This document shows positions 35,153 to 43,998 of a stretch of 64,000 nucleotides of DNA, piece by piece. Source of the DNA: Meridianimarinicoccus sp. MJW13 (lineage in GTDB: Bacteria; Pseudomonadota; Alphaproteobacteria; Rhodobacterales; Rhodobacteraceae); NCBI RefSeq assembly GCF_014901205.1, contig NZ_JACNMU010000011.1, positions 19,637-83,636 of the forward strand, in the 5' to 3' direction. The notes beneath the pieces were generated by a model. The model was not told where the DNA came from and searched no databases. It saw only the letters and a list, made by a program, of their open reading frames with translations. The position numbers were made by a program, and so were the translations under genes. Every line of letters begins with the position of its first letter. The stretch's first letter is position 1.

Positions 35153-35444
35153 GGGAATGCCCTTCATCCGGAACGGCAGACCGGAACCCGGCCCGGACCC
35201 ATCTGAGGGACCCCAAAGGCCCTCATCCGTCAGTCACAAAACCCGAAGTCCACTTTCTCTTTTTCCGGCCCCTTTGGGCACACAACAAAACCGAAAAGCC
35301 CGGCACATCTGCTGAAGCCATTGATTTCATGCAGCAATTCTAGATCGGCAACCAAGATCGGCAACGCATATCGGCAAAACCTTGCTTGAAAGTACGAAAT
35401 GTGTTTATTTTTCAACTGCTTTGCAAACATGAAAGATCGGCAAA
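35153..35444. promoter_or_regulatory. divergent gap between the ardC operon and the Fic gene
   Basis: About 290 bp without a gene. The leftward half (35236-35270) carries AAAGTGGACTTCGGGTTTTG, related to the elements at 29.06, 33.17 and 33.68 kb. The rightward half is AT-rich (about 35390-35430) and probably holds the Fic promoter. Confidence 0.4.
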
Positions 35445-36647
35445 ATGCTGGAAACACCCGCCAGGATCGAACCCTGCTTCTTCGAGGAGCATATTCCTAC
35501 AGAACTGGCAGACCTTTCGGTCGACATCCAGAGGGAAGCCACCGGGCTGGGACAAGGGTTGCATCCCGATAGCGCAGCCGAACTTGCCGATCTCGTCCGT
35601 GTGATGAACTGCTACTACTCCAACCTGATCGAAGGACACAACACGCGCCCCCGCGACATCGAAAGGGCGCTGGCTGGTGCCGAGCTTGAGGAAGAAACCC
35701 GCCCTCTCGCCCTTGAGGCCCGGGCGCACGTCATCGTTCAACGGGCCATCGATGAGATGCATCGTATAGGCACCCTGCCCCGCCCCACATCCGTCAAATT
35801 CCTGACTTGGGTCCATAAGAGCTTCTACGACGAGATGCCGGATGAGTTTCGGGTCATCGAACATCCCGACGGCACACAAGAGCCCATCGTTCCGGGACGC
35901 ATGCGCCAGGATGACGATCGGGAAGTTGCGGTCGGGCGCCACCTACCTCCTTCATCGTCGCGCGTTGCGGCATTCATGGACCATTTCGACAAACGATTTC
36001 AGATTGCGGCGCGTTCTTCGAGCGGACGGATCATCGCGATCGCCTCTGCACATCACCGGCTCAACTACATCCACCCTTTCCCGGATGGTAACGGCCGTGT
36101 CAGCAGACTGATGTCTCACGCCATGGCCCTCACAGCGGGGATTGGTGGCCAAGGGCTCTGGTCCGTATCACGTGGGCTTGCCCGCGGGCTAACCGATCGG
36201 GGCGAGTACAAACGGATGATGGATCTGGCCGACAGTCCACGTCGCGGAGACCGCGACGGACGGGGGAACCTGTCAGAAGCGGCACTGAAGACGTTTAGTG
36301 AATGGTTCCTAAAGGTGACGCTCGACCAGATCAGCTTCTCAGCAAGATTGTTCGATCTTGGCGGATTGGACCAACGGTATCGTCGTCTCGTTGCAGATAC
36401 CATCGATGACAAGCGAGCGCCGGAACTGATTTCGGCGGTTCTTCGGCATGGCGCACTGGAACGAGGCGACGCAAAGATTGTGCTCAAGACGTCCGAGCGT
36501 ACGGCTCGCAACACGCTGAGTAAACTGACCGCCGCCGGATACCTGACTTCCGTCTCGCCGAAGACGCCTGTTCGTTTGGCGTTTCCATTGGATTATCGAG
36601 AGCGGCTCTTTCCGAACCTCTTTGGAGATGGTGACCTGACTGTTTGA
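35445..36647 (+). CDS. Fic-domain AMP-transferase with N-terminal inhibitory helix
   Basis: 400 residues. The Fic motif HPFPDGNGR is intact at 210-218. The sequence SNLIEG at 59-64 fits the inhibitory motif [ST]xxxE[GN] of class II Fic proteins, where the Glu (Glu63) blocks productive ATP binding. A C-terminal winged helix (ERGDAKIVLKTSERTARNTL) could bind DNA or a partner. It probably modifies a host or competitor protein by AMPylation, kept silent until activated. It lies next to repC, convergent with it. Confidence 0.88.
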   Translation: MLETPARIEPCFFEEHIPTELADLSVDIQREATGLGQGLHPDSAAELADLVRVMNCYYSNLIEGHNTRPRDIERALAGAELEEETRPLALEARAHVIVQRAIDEMHRIGTLPRPTSVKFLTWVHKSFYDEMPDEFRVIEHPDGTQEPIVPGRMRQDDDREVAVGRHLPPSSSRVAAFMDHFDKRFQIAARSSSGRIIAIASAHHRLNYIHPFPDGNGRVSRLMSHAMALTAGIGGQGLWSVSRGLARGLTDRGEYKRMMDLADSPRRGDRDGRGNLSEAALKTFSEWFLKVTLDQISFSARLFDLGGLDQRYRRLVADTIDDKRAPELISAVLRHGALERGDAKIVLKTSERTARNTLSKLTAAGYLTSVSPKTPVRLAFPLDYRERLFPNLFGDGDLTV

Positions 36648-36717
36648 TTTTCGTTAGTTCTCGCTCTCCACAGATAAGCATGGCCAGGGAGAAATTGGAC
36701 GGATCCCATAAACAATG

Positions 36718-36735
36718 AGTTCACAGCTGTGAACT
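36718..36735. promoter_or_regulatory. parS-like palindrome 1
   Basis: AGTTCACAGCTGTGAACT, an exact 18-bp palindrome downstream of repC. RepABC plasmids carry such palindromes as RepB-binding partition sites; the sequence is group-specific. Confidence 0.7.
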
Positions 36736-36762
36736 TGTCTTCTGCGCGACGAAACAAGACGT

Positions 36763-36780
36763 AGTTCACAACTGTGAACT
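36763..36780. promoter_or_regulatory. parS-like palindrome 2
   Basis: AGTTCACAACTGTGAACT, identical to palindrome 1 but for one central base, 27 bp away and 2 bp after the repC stop. Confidence 0.7.
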
Positions 36781-36782
36781 TT

Positions 36783-38003
36783 TCATGCAGCGTCCTTTCT
36801 CATAAGGGCCATGATCATGGGGCCACAAGAGAATTCACCGAGCGCAGCCTTCGCAGACAGCGACCGCAAATACCCACCAGGTGAACGGATGTCGCCAAAG
36901 CGTTCCAGCATTGCCAAGATGACAACCGATGCCTCTTCCGGGCCCATATGCTGTTTGGCCTCATCCCACGCTGAAGGAGAGACGCCCATCATTGGTCTTA
37001 TTACATCCGCAACCCTTACCAGATCATGCCAATGGCGCACGGGTCGTTCAGCATATGTCTGGTACTCAGAGCATGCGGCCAAGACGAGACTGAGGGGGAT
37101 CCTAGGGAGATTGTTGTCGATCGGGACAGGCTCATCAGTCCCATCCACTGCAACCAGTGATGTTGTGGGATCGGAGACGCTGCCGTCGCCCTGCGCTTTT
37201 CTTAAGCGTGGTTCAAAATCATAAGAGTCTTTATTTGAATTCTGATAGTGCTGCCCATTTGTGGCTTCATTGGTGCTCATATCTTCTGCTTGCACTGGCT
37301 CCAGCAGGTCCCTTGTAGCGTTCAGAGCTTCGGACAACGCAGTTTCGATCTGCTGCAACTCGGCAAGGTCGAGTTTGCGGCGAAGGTCGCGCGCCGTCAG
37401 GACGCAGAGGTCGGACGCCTGGTCCCAGATCGCGAGGTCAGGGCGCAGAGAACGGCCGTAGTCGACGAGACCCGCTAGATCACGGCGCATGAGGCTTACA
37501 GTGGATCTAAGCCGCTTGTAGCGCTCCTCCGCAGCACGGACAGCCTCTGCGGCTTCGCACACTTCGACGAAGCGTTGGGCGAGGGGGGCCAGATCGAAGC
37601 CGAAAGCGATCTTTTCATCGCCATACCGGCGCGCGTAACGCTTGCCATTGGGACTGTCGCGACGCACAACGAAACCGGTTTGCACCAGGTTCGCCAGATG
37701 CCGCCGCATGGTCGAGCAGGGCATGCCGTTCAGGCGCTCACAAATAGCCTTGTTGGACGGATGCACGACAGTTTCACTATGGTTCCCGCCAACAATCGTG
37801 GCCTGATGGAAACTGACCAATGCCTGAAGCACGCTCAAATCACGGTCGGACAAGCCGAAGGCGATACGGGCAGCGGCGAGTTCGCGAAGTGCTTCCCATT
37901 TGTTGACGCCGGAAGGCGGGAGGTCCTGTTGCGCCGCTGCCTGATAGTGCAGAATGGCAGCATTTATGGGTCGCCTGAAAGGCGTTACGGGGGTGTAGTC
38001 CAT
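36783..38003 (-). CDS. repC: plasmid replication initiator RepC
   Basis: 406 residues. The N-terminal DNA-binding part (SGVNKWEALRELAAARIAFG, then LNGMPCSTMRRHLANLVQTG) and the C-terminal domain (VRVADVIRPMMGVSPSAWDE) are those of RepC from RepABC plasmids. RepC binds an origin inside its own gene. It is third in repA-repB-repC and has only a weak ribosome site, as expected where a counter-transcribed RNA controls it. Confidence 0.95.
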   Translation of the reverse strand: MDYTPVTPFRRPINAAILHYQAAAQQDLPPSGVNKWEALRELAAARIAFGLSDRDLSVLQALVSFHQATIVGGNHSETVVHPSNKAICERLNGMPCSTMRRHLANLVQTGFVVRRDSPNGKRYARRYGDEKIAFGFDLAPLAQRFVEVCEAAEAVRAAEERYKRLRSTVSLMRRDLAGLVDYGRSLRPDLAIWDQASDLCVLTARDLRRKLDLAELQQIETALSEALNATRDLLEPVQAEDMSTNEATNGQHYQNSNKDSYDFEPRLRKAQGDGSVSDPTTSLVAVDGTDEPVPIDNNLPRIPLSLVLAACSEYQTYAERPVRHWHDLVRVADVIRPMMGVSPSAWDEAKQHMGPEEASVVILAMLERFGDIRSPGGYLRSLSAKAALGEFSCGPMIMALMRKDAA

Positions 38004-38052
38004 TTTACATTCACGAAGACAAAGAAATCAGTGTCCGCGAATCACTTAAGAC

Positions 38053-38141
38053 TTGCGAAAAACGGCGTCCGAGACTAACTTGAGAGTGCTAAGAACAAGT
38101 CAGGGTCTCGTAGGGCGGTCGCTTTGCGGGACCTTTTCTTT
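38053..38141 (+). ncRNA. probable counter-transcribed RNA controlling repC
   Basis: The repB-repC gap (38004-38180) is where RepABC plasmids encode a short antisense RNA on the opposite strand. Here the plus strand has a possible promoter TTGCGA (38053) - 17 bp - TAACTT (38076). A stem GGTCTCG / CGGGACC (38104-38110, 38127-38133) follows, then TTTTCTTT. The RNA itself would run from about 38088 to 38140. Position and terminator are good; the promoter is a weak match. Confidence 0.5.
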
Positions 38142-38180
38142 GGCTTTTTCGTGCCTCCTGTTTTTGGTTTCTGCTCTTCC

Positions 38181-39197
38181 TCAGTCTTCTGAACGCTGCT
38201 TCCAGCGTTCGTGAAGTTCTTCAATCAAATCATCGGCTTCAGACTCTACCCAGTCGGCAAACTTACTATTCTGCAACTCGATCGAGATCCCTTTGGCGGT
38301 GCGTTTGAGCGTGCCGCCACGTTTGCCCCCAATCCTGAGAGGCTGACTGGATGCAGCAGAAGGGGAGGGGGCCTTGGCCGGTTTGACTAACCTTGTGACA
38401 ACCTTCGACACGGCCTCGAACGCCTGCACAGAGGGGTCGTCGGTCGCAGGTGCGGCATCAATCACCATGGCCACATCGGCCTTGCCATGGGTTTCCTCAG
38501 CAAGGCGGATCAGGCTGCCCCGATCCAGGCCCTTGTCCGCGATGGCACGGCCCATGGCCTCCCACCGGGGTCGGCCGATGCCGTATGCAGCACCGATGGC
38601 GCGGATGAGGTCTGTACCGACCATGTCGGCGATCGCGATGGCCATGGACACCGAAGATTTGGTCACAGTCAGAATTTCTGCAACCTGTGATTGATTTCCA
38701 AAGCCCGACGATACGAGTTCTTGCGCAAAAATCGCCTTTTCAATGAAGGATAAATCGCGGCGCGCCATGTTTTCGGAAATCTGCGCACGCAGGGCGCTGT
38801 CATCATCCAGATTGGCGACCAGTGCGCGCACCTTGGCGACCTTGTCGGACTGGCGGATCGCCTCGAGCCGGCGGCGACCATAGACGAGCAGATAGCGGTC
38901 CGTCTCTGACGGGTGCCGGCGCACAAGAATTGGTACGGTCTGACCATTCGCCTCGATTGCGGCGCGCAGATCATGCACATCCGCCGGATCAAGCCGGTCG
39001 GCCATTCGGTCGTCGACGATACTGGCCGGGTCGAGTTCCCAGACGTGATGTGAATCGACCGCATCGCGGGCCGAGCGCAGGGCGCGGTTGGACGTCATCA
39101 TAGGGGTTACGGCGCCAGCCTGAGGGGTAGGGGCCGGGCCACCGGCTGCCGCGAGATTATCGAGCATCGACATCCGTTTTTTCTTGCCACTCGTCAT
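38181..39197 (-). CDS. repB: partition protein RepB (ParB family)
   Basis: 338 residues. Start at 39197, where ATG overlaps the repA stop as ATGA. ParB features: VPILVRRHPSETDRYLLVYG, RRRLEAIRQSD, and the HTH FGNQSQVAEILTVTKSSVSM. It binds the parS palindromes after repC and works with RepA to segregate the plasmid. Confidence 0.95.
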   Translation of the reverse strand: MTSGKKKRMSMLDNLAAAGGPAPTPQAGAVTPMMTSNRALRSARDAVDSHHVWELDPASIVDDRMADRLDPADVHDLRAAIEANGQTVPILVRRHPSETDRYLLVYGRRRLEAIRQSDKVAKVRALVANLDDDSALRAQISENMARRDLSFIEKAIFAQELVSSGFGNQSQVAEILTVTKSSVSMAIAIADMVGTDLIRAIGAAYGIGRPRWEAMGRAIADKGLDRGSLIRLAEETHGKADVAMVIDAAPATDDPSVQAFEAVSKVVTRLVKPAKAPSPSAASSQPLRIGGKRGGTLKRTAKGISIELQNSKFADWVESEADDLIEELHERWKQRSED

Positions 39198-40381
39198 GAC
39201 CGCCCCCACGTTTTCTGAATAAGATCAGCGACTTCGTCGTTCAGCGCGTTCAGGCTTTCAAGCGCGCGATCATAGGTCGTGCGGGTAAAGGCGCTCCGCT
39301 CGACTTCGTATAGGGTTTGCTTTGTCAGACCTGCATCGGAGATAGCCGTGGATTTGAGCATTGGTGAGTTGAGCACCGCATCGCCATACATGGTGCGCAG
39401 AAAGGCGACGATCCGGTTTTGTGGTGCATCCTGAGGTTCATAGCGTGTCAGCGCATAGCGCATCCAGTCGTGGGACATGTCCGCACCGCTTTCGGCGATC
39501 ACGTCCATCAGATCAGCCGTCATGCGCAGAAATTGCGACATCGACATCACGTCGAGCATTTCCGGATGAATTGTGACCAGCACGCCGGTGGCGGCAGAGA
39601 GTGCGGACATGGTGAGAAAGCCCAGTTGCGGCGGGCAGTCGATGACCACAACGTCGTAATCGCCGTCAACCTGCGCCAACGCCTCTTTCACGCGGAAAAA
39701 GAACAGGCCTGCGTTGCCTTGTGAAAGAGCACGCGGCGTTTCGTGTTCGAACTCCATCAGTTCCAGATTGCCCGGGATCAGGTCGAGGTTCGGGATATAG
39801 GTCTTGCGGATGACAGCGCGGATCGGCTCTGGGTCGTCATAGCGGATCGCGTCATACAGCGTGCCGCCATCTGTCAGATCGAATTCGGGCTGTACGCCAT
39901 GTAACGCCGTGAATGAGGCCTGCGGATCAAGATCAATGCCCAGGACGCGATAACCGCGCAAGGCCAGCCGTTGTGCAAGGTGTGCCGAAGTCGTCGTTTT
40001 GCCCGAGCCACCCTTGAAGTTCATCACACCGATGACTTGCAGGTGATCGCCGTCACGCCGTCCGGGGATATAGTCTCCAGGCTTGCGCGCGGTCTTTTCC
40101 AGCAGGAAACGCAGGGCCTGAATGTCCTGCGCGGAATACAGGCGACGATTACCGGCCGTCAGTTCAGGCGAAGGGCCCTTGCCATCAAGGTTGATTTTGC
40201 GCAGGTATGAGTCGTTCACACCAAGAAGCGCTGCCGCCTCGCCGGAGGTGAATTTGCGCATTTCCTTTGTGGCGTCAGGGGGAAACAGGCTCTCGCGTTG
40301 CGAATGCAACTGGTTGGCCAGCCACTCGGAGTGCTGGCGGATGACCGCATTCAGGTCCTGATGCACGAAAGTCTTGTTCAT
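39194..40381 (-). CDS. repA: partition ATPase RepA (ParA family)
   Basis: 395 residues. An N-terminal HTH (FTSGEAAALLGVNDSYLRKI) precedes the deviant Walker A FKGGSGKTTT (about 121-130), Walker A' GIDLDPQASF and Walker B VVIDCPPQLGF. It is the first gene of the repABC operon and represses its own promoter, usually with RepB. Confidence 0.96.
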   Translation of the reverse strand: MNKTFVHQDLNAVIRQHSEWLANQLHSQRESLFPPDATKEMRKFTSGEAAALLGVNDSYLRKINLDGKGPSPELTAGNRRLYSAQDIQALRFLLEKTARKPGDYIPGRRDGDHLQVIGVMNFKGGSGKTTTSAHLAQRLALRGYRVLGIDLDPQASFTALHGVQPEFDLTDGGTLYDAIRYDDPEPIRAVIRKTYIPNLDLIPGNLELMEFEHETPRALSQGNAGLFFFRVKEALAQVDGDYDVVVIDCPPQLGFLTMSALSAATGVLVTIHPEMLDVMSMSQFLRMTADLMDVIAESGADMSHDWMRYALTRYEPQDAPQNRIVAFLRTMYGDAVLNSPMLKSTAISDAGLTKQTLYEVERSAFTRTTYDRALESLNALNDEVADLIQKTWGRS

Positions 40382-40496
40382 CTGCCCTCTCGATCCGCGC
40401 TACGCATCTTCGGCGTGTTCACGGTTATTGACGTTTTTTGCCTCGTTTCCGTGACTATTGCCGTAAGAGTCGGATTCGCGCAAGTTTTTTCCACAT

Positions 40497-40525
40497 CTTG
40501 TGTGAGCTCACTGTCGAAACACAAG
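40497..40525. promoter_or_regulatory. inverted repeats upstream of repA
   Basis: CTTGTGT and ACACAAG (40497-40503, 40519-40525) frame the exact palindrome GTGAGCTCAC (40502-40511). The position, about 120 bp before repA, suits the RepA autoregulatory operator. Confidence 0.45.
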
Positions 40526-40574
40526 CCCGTTCGCCGTCGTCGTCGCATGCTGATCTTGGCAATTGCGGCAGGAT

Positions 40575-40598
40575 GATATACATATAGGATCGTATATC
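40575..40598. promoter_or_regulatory. operator of the vapBC genes
   Basis: GATATAC and GTATATC, 7-bp inverted arms 10 bp apart, 20 bp before the vapB ATG. It fits the autoregulatory site of an AbrB/MazE-type antitoxin. Confidence 0.6.
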
Positions 40599-40617
40599 CA
40601 CCTGGAGGAACAACAAC

Positions 40618-40845
40618 ATGCAAGTTGCAAAATGGGGGAATTCGCTCGCGGTCCGGCTGCCTGCCGATCTTGTGCGCGAACTTGGCCTCAAGGAGGGTGA
40701 CCAAATCGATCTGATAAAGGACGACGGTACTTTGCTCGTCCAGCGCCAACCTCGCGCCGATGAAGTCCTGCAAGGGCTAAGACGGTTTCGCGGAAAGCTA
40801 TCCAAGGACGCACGCCTGAGCCGCGACGCTGCGCATGAGCGCTGA
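40618..40845 (+). CDS. vapB: VapB antitoxin (AbrB/MazE fold)
   Basis: 75 residues. MQVAKWGNSLAVRLPADLV and LGLKEGDQIDL form the swapped-hairpin DNA-binding fold. The C-terminus overlaps the toxin gene by 11 bp. It should inhibit the PIN toxin and repress the pair. Confidence 0.9.
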   Translation: MQVAKWGNSLAVRLPADLVRELGLKEGDQIDLIKDDGTLLVQRQPRADEVLQGLRRFRGKLSKDARLSRDAAHER

Positions 40846-41230
40846 ATTCGCGGATACAAATGTCGTCCTTTACCTTCTTGACGACGGCCCAAAAGCGGAT
40901 CGGGCGGAAGACATCCTGGGGCAGGGGCCGCGGATCAGTGTGCAGGTCCTGAACGAAGCGATGGTCAATTGCCGGAGGAAAGCCGGTCTCAGTTGGGAGG
41001 AGACCGGCGCTTTTCTCGCAGGGGTCCAATCCTTGTGTCCAGTCGACGACCTGTCTGTGCAAACCCATCTTGTGGGCCGATCTTTGGCAGAGAAATACCA
41101 GCTTTCGGTCTATGACGCGATGATTGTATCGGCCGCTCTTATTGCTGGATGCACGACTTTGTGGAGCGAAGATATGCACGACGGATTGCTGGTCGAAGAT
41201 CAGTTACGCGTCGTGAATCCATTCAACTGA
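40835..41230 (+). CDS. vapC: VapC toxin (PIN domain)
   Basis: 131 residues. PIN residues visible: Asp7 in FADTNVVLYLL, Glu41 (LNEAMVN), Asp94 in VYDAMIVSAAL and Asp112 in LWSEDMHDG. VapC toxins cut tRNA or rRNA. Next to repABC, this module probably stabilises the plasmid. Confidence 0.92.
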   Translation: MSAEFADTNVVLYLLDDGPKADRAEDILGQGPRISVQVLNEAMVNCRRKAGLSWEETGAFLAGVQSLCPVDDLSVQTHLVGRSLAEKYQLSVYDAMIVSAALIAGCTTLWSEDMHDGLLVEDQLRVVNPFN

Positions 41231-41291
41231 CCAGAAAATGGGCTGCAACCTTGCAATCGTTCCATGAGTTGGAAGATTTGCAAGGTTGTGT

Positions 41292-42185
41292 TTATTGCGC
41301 GGACTTCAGCAAGCCCAACTTCTCTGCGCGTTCCAGCAGCATCCTTACTGACGAGGGCTGCCAGCTTGTACGCCCACGTGGTGTGCGTTCGCGCATGGAT
41401 TCCAGCCTGTCACAGATCGTCTGGAGCGTGATGTTGGGGTCCGCGCCCTTGATCGCTGCAACAATCGCCGGCAGGCGATCGTCGGTTTCGCGGCGTCCGG
41501 CGCGGCCAAGCACTTCATTAGGCAGGAAGCCGTCCCGCACATATGCTTTCACCGCGCGGAGCAGGCGGCTTTGGGTCCAGCGCCGATCTGGGGGCAGGGG
41601 GCCATTGATGATCCGCAGCAGGTCTTCCCAGGCCATATCCGGCCGCAAGCGGCGCACATGGGGCACCCAATCCTGCGCGGTCTCGTTGAGGCGCTCCATG
41701 TAGCCGTCGTGTCGCGCCAGCCGCACCTTGCGCATCGCAGCGGGATCCTTGGCGCGTAGCCCAGGATTGCCACCAACGCGCCCTTTGGCGCGCGCAGAGG
41801 CAAGCCCGGCCTTTGTGCGTTCGCGGATCAGAGCGCGCTCGAACTCGGCCGCAGCGCCTAGAACCTGCAGCGTGAACTTGCCTTGTGGCGATGCCGTGTC
41901 GATCGGGTCCTGCAGCGAGCGGAAGAAAGCTCCCTTGGCCTCCAGCCATTCGATCACCTCCAGCAAGTGCGACAGAGACCGCGCAAGCCGGTCGATCCGC
42001 ACGACGACAAGCGTGTCGCCGCTCTGAACGCGTTCGAGCACCCGCGCGAGCACAGGACGCGCGCGACTGCCGCCTGAGGCGTGCTCTTCAAAGATCTCGG
42101 CACAGCCCGCCGATTGCAGCGCCTCGGACTGGGGCAGGGGGGTCTGATCCTCTGTGGAAACGCGGGCATAGCCTATCAGGGACAT
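41292..42185 (-). CDS. serine recombinase / resolvase
   Basis: 297 residues, longer than a plain resolvase (about 185). The catalytic domain has YARVSTEDQ with the nucleophile Ser10, GDTLVVVRIDRLARSL and AAEFERALIRERTKAGL. The C-terminal half is extended and has two helical repeats ahead of an HTH-like end. It may resolve plasmid multimers; a site is suggested just upstream. Confidence 0.9.
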   Translation of the reverse strand: MSLIGYARVSTEDQTPLPQSEALQSAGCAEIFEEHASGGSRARPVLARVLERVQSGDTLVVVRIDRLARSLSHLLEVIEWLEAKGAFFRSLQDPIDTASPQGKFTLQVLGAAAEFERALIRERTKAGLASARAKGRVGGNPGLRAKDPAAMRKVRLARHDGYMERLNETAQDWVPHVRRLRPDMAWEDLLRIINGPLPPDRRWTQSRLLRAVKAYVRDGFLPNEVLGRAGRRETDDRLPAIVAAIKGADPNITLQTICDRLESMRERTPRGRTSWQPSSVRMLLERAEKLGLLKSAQ

Positions 42186-42240
42186 GAAAACGGGCCGTTT
42201 GCAATTTAATGTAACGCTACTAAACGACCGTTTGTAAACG
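42186..42240. promoter_or_regulatory. possible recombination site or operator of the resolvase
   Basis: CCGTTTGCAA (42195-42204) and CCGTTTGTAA (42228-42237) are near-identical direct repeats. The second sits in overlapping small palindromes AAACGACCGTTT and CGTTTGTAAACG. Resolvases bind such repeats beside their own gene. Confidence 0.4.
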
Positions 42241-42376
42241 AATGCAAGTAGGTGCTCTCTCGTCGCGCTCGTCCAAAAAACCTTGGTTTCCTTGCGCTGA
42301 GCGCGATCGGAGAGGTTTCACCGGCAGTCGCGCGCGCATACTATATAAAGAGCGAAGGCAACCGCCACAAAATCAC

Positions 42377-42411
42377 TTGGGTAATGTGCAAAAGAACAGT
42401 ATTTTGCACAT
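42377..42411 (+). promoter_or_regulatory. promoter and operator for a leaderless message
   Basis: -35 TTGGGT (42377) and -10 TATTTT (42400), 17 bp apart, would start RNA at about 42412, the A of the next ATG. The perfect inverted repeat GTGCAAAA / TTTTGCAC (42386-42393, 42402-42409) overlaps the -10 box. No ribosome site precedes the ATG. Confidence 0.5.
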
Positions 42412-43479
42412 ATGAAGACCCAAGCATCCGCTTTGACTGATGATTTCGATGATCCCCTCCTCACCATCGAGGAGGATGAAGAGGCTCACGAAGAGGATCT
42501 CTGGTTTCTGCCGGGACCATTCGAAGAAGAACCAGATGATTTGCCTGCCGGGCCGCGTGCAGAACCGCCGGACTCTGCCGTCATCGAAGACTGGGCAAAG
42601 GCAGAAGGCGTTCACGCTGCGCGACTGGCAAGAGTGGCTGGACGCCTGGGTGCTCTGGATGACAGGCTGCTGCGTGGCCCGGAAGGCTGGCGGCATCGCC
42701 TCGCTCTTATCGAGGCAGCGGACCTTAGCTGGTTCGCAGGGGATCGGGTGAGTTCTGATCGTCTGGCGCTTTGGATGTCGATGCGACTATCGGGGTCACA
42801 GGATGACCCAAATGCCTTGACACGGATTGGATGGGCTGTCCGGCGCCTGACAGGCGGTCCCGGGCCAGAGATAGACCTAGCAGCCTTTCTGGATCGCCGT
42901 GATCCCAAGAACATCGAAGGCAGTGCCGAGCGTTTCGAAGATCGCGCGGGCGGATGGCTGGACGTAATGGCAGCCGCGGCCGAGCTCCACCCGATCACGC
43001 GTGCTTGCATGGGCTTTCATCTTTGGGGCCTGGCGGGTCTCGGACAACACGGTGACCGAGTGGAAGCAGCTGTCACTGCTGCGCGGATCGCGGCCAGTGA
43101 GTGCAGGGGAGCGGCATTCGCGCCTGTGGCCATGGGCGGAGCAGGGGGGCTGCGTGCCGGCGGCCCACCCACTGACCGTCTGATACGGTGGCTAGACGGG
43201 ATGGAGGCGGGATTCCTGACAGCGATGCGGCACCTCGACGATATCGAAACGTGGGCGACGCGGGCGGAAGACGAGATTAGCGCGCTCTCGGGCCGCACGC
43301 CCCCGTCCTTGTGCACGGCACTGACCGAATGGCCACTTGTCTCCGCACCGATGGCCGAGACCCTGACCGGCGCAAGCCGTGCCGCCGTTCAGCGCAACCT
43401 CAACTGGATGGAAAAGCGAGGCTTAATCCGAGAAGTTACGGGGGAAGGGCGGTACCGGATGTGGCGTGCAGCGAGCTGA
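42412..43479 (+). CDS. DUF1612/HTH plasmid regulator (RHE_PE00001-like)
   Basis: 355 residues. Very acidic first 55 residues, then a helical domain (WRHRLALIEAADLSWFAGDR ... RIGWAVRRLTGG), and a C-terminal winged helix (MAETLTGASRAAVQRNLNWM, EKRGLIREVTGEGRYRMWRA). Proteins of this layout are found near repABC in Rhizobiales and Rhodobacterales. The inverted repeat overlapping its promoter suggests autoregulation. Role otherwise unknown. Confidence 0.75.
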   Translation: MKTQASALTDDFDDPLLTIEEDEEAHEEDLWFLPGPFEEEPDDLPAGPRAEPPDSAVIEDWAKAEGVHAARLARVAGRLGALDDRLLRGPEGWRHRLALIEAADLSWFAGDRVSSDRLALWMSMRLSGSQDDPNALTRIGWAVRRLTGGPGPEIDLAAFLDRRDPKNIEGSAERFEDRAGGWLDVMAAAAELHPITRACMGFHLWGLAGLGQHGDRVEAAVTAARIAASECRGAAFAPVAMGGAGGLRAGGPPTDRLIRWLDGMEAGFLTAMRHLDDIETWATRAEDEISALSGRTPPSLCTALTEWPLVSAPMAETLTGASRAAVQRNLNWMEKRGLIREVTGEGRYRMWRAAS

Positions 43480-43588
43480 ACGCTCTGTGTGAAGCGCCTG
43501 CATGAGGGAACAGGTTTGCCTTCCTATCCTCCCGGTGTGCAAACGCACTTTTCGGCGTGCCGCGTCAGCCTGGCTTTAGGGTCAGGAT

Positions 43589-43978
43589 TCATAACCAGTA
43601 GATTACGAGAGCAGCGAGAGCGATGGCAGAGAGAAAGACTTTTGGGCAGCGGTCATAGCGTGTCGCCACCGGCCGCCAGTCCTTGAGCCTGCCGAACATG
43701 ATCTCGATGCGGTTGCGCCGCTTGTATCGGCGCTTGTCGTACTTGACCGGTGTCTTGCGTTTCTTCCGGCCAGGGATACAGGCGCGTATCCCCTTGTCCT
43801 GCAACGCTTCTCTGAACCAGTCAACATCATAGCCGCGATCCCCGAGCAGCCATTTGACGTTTGGCAGGCCGCTCATCAGGGCCCGTGCGCCGATGTAATC
43901 GCTTACCTGTCCGGCGGTAACGAACAGGTAGATCGGTCGCCCCTGACTGTCACAGATCGCGTGCAGCTTGGTGTTCAT
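43589..43978 (-). CDS. IS5-family transposase, C-terminal frame
   Basis: 129 residues from a start inside the element (MNTKLHAICDSQGRPIYLFV). It carries the second catalytic Asp (LLGDRGYDVDWF) and the Glu in RRNRIEIMFGRLKDW. It would be joined to the first frame by slippage at a run of A and G on the minus strand near 44014-44026. Confidence 0.85.
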   Translation of the reverse strand: MNTKLHAICDSQGRPIYLFVTAGQVSDYIGARALMSGLPNVKWLLGDRGYDVDWFREALQDKGIRACIPGRKKRKTPVKYDKRRYKRRNRIEIMFGRLKDWRPVATRYDRCPKVFLSAIALAALVIYWL

Positions 43979-43998
43979 GCCGCCTTTGGTCCGACCAA

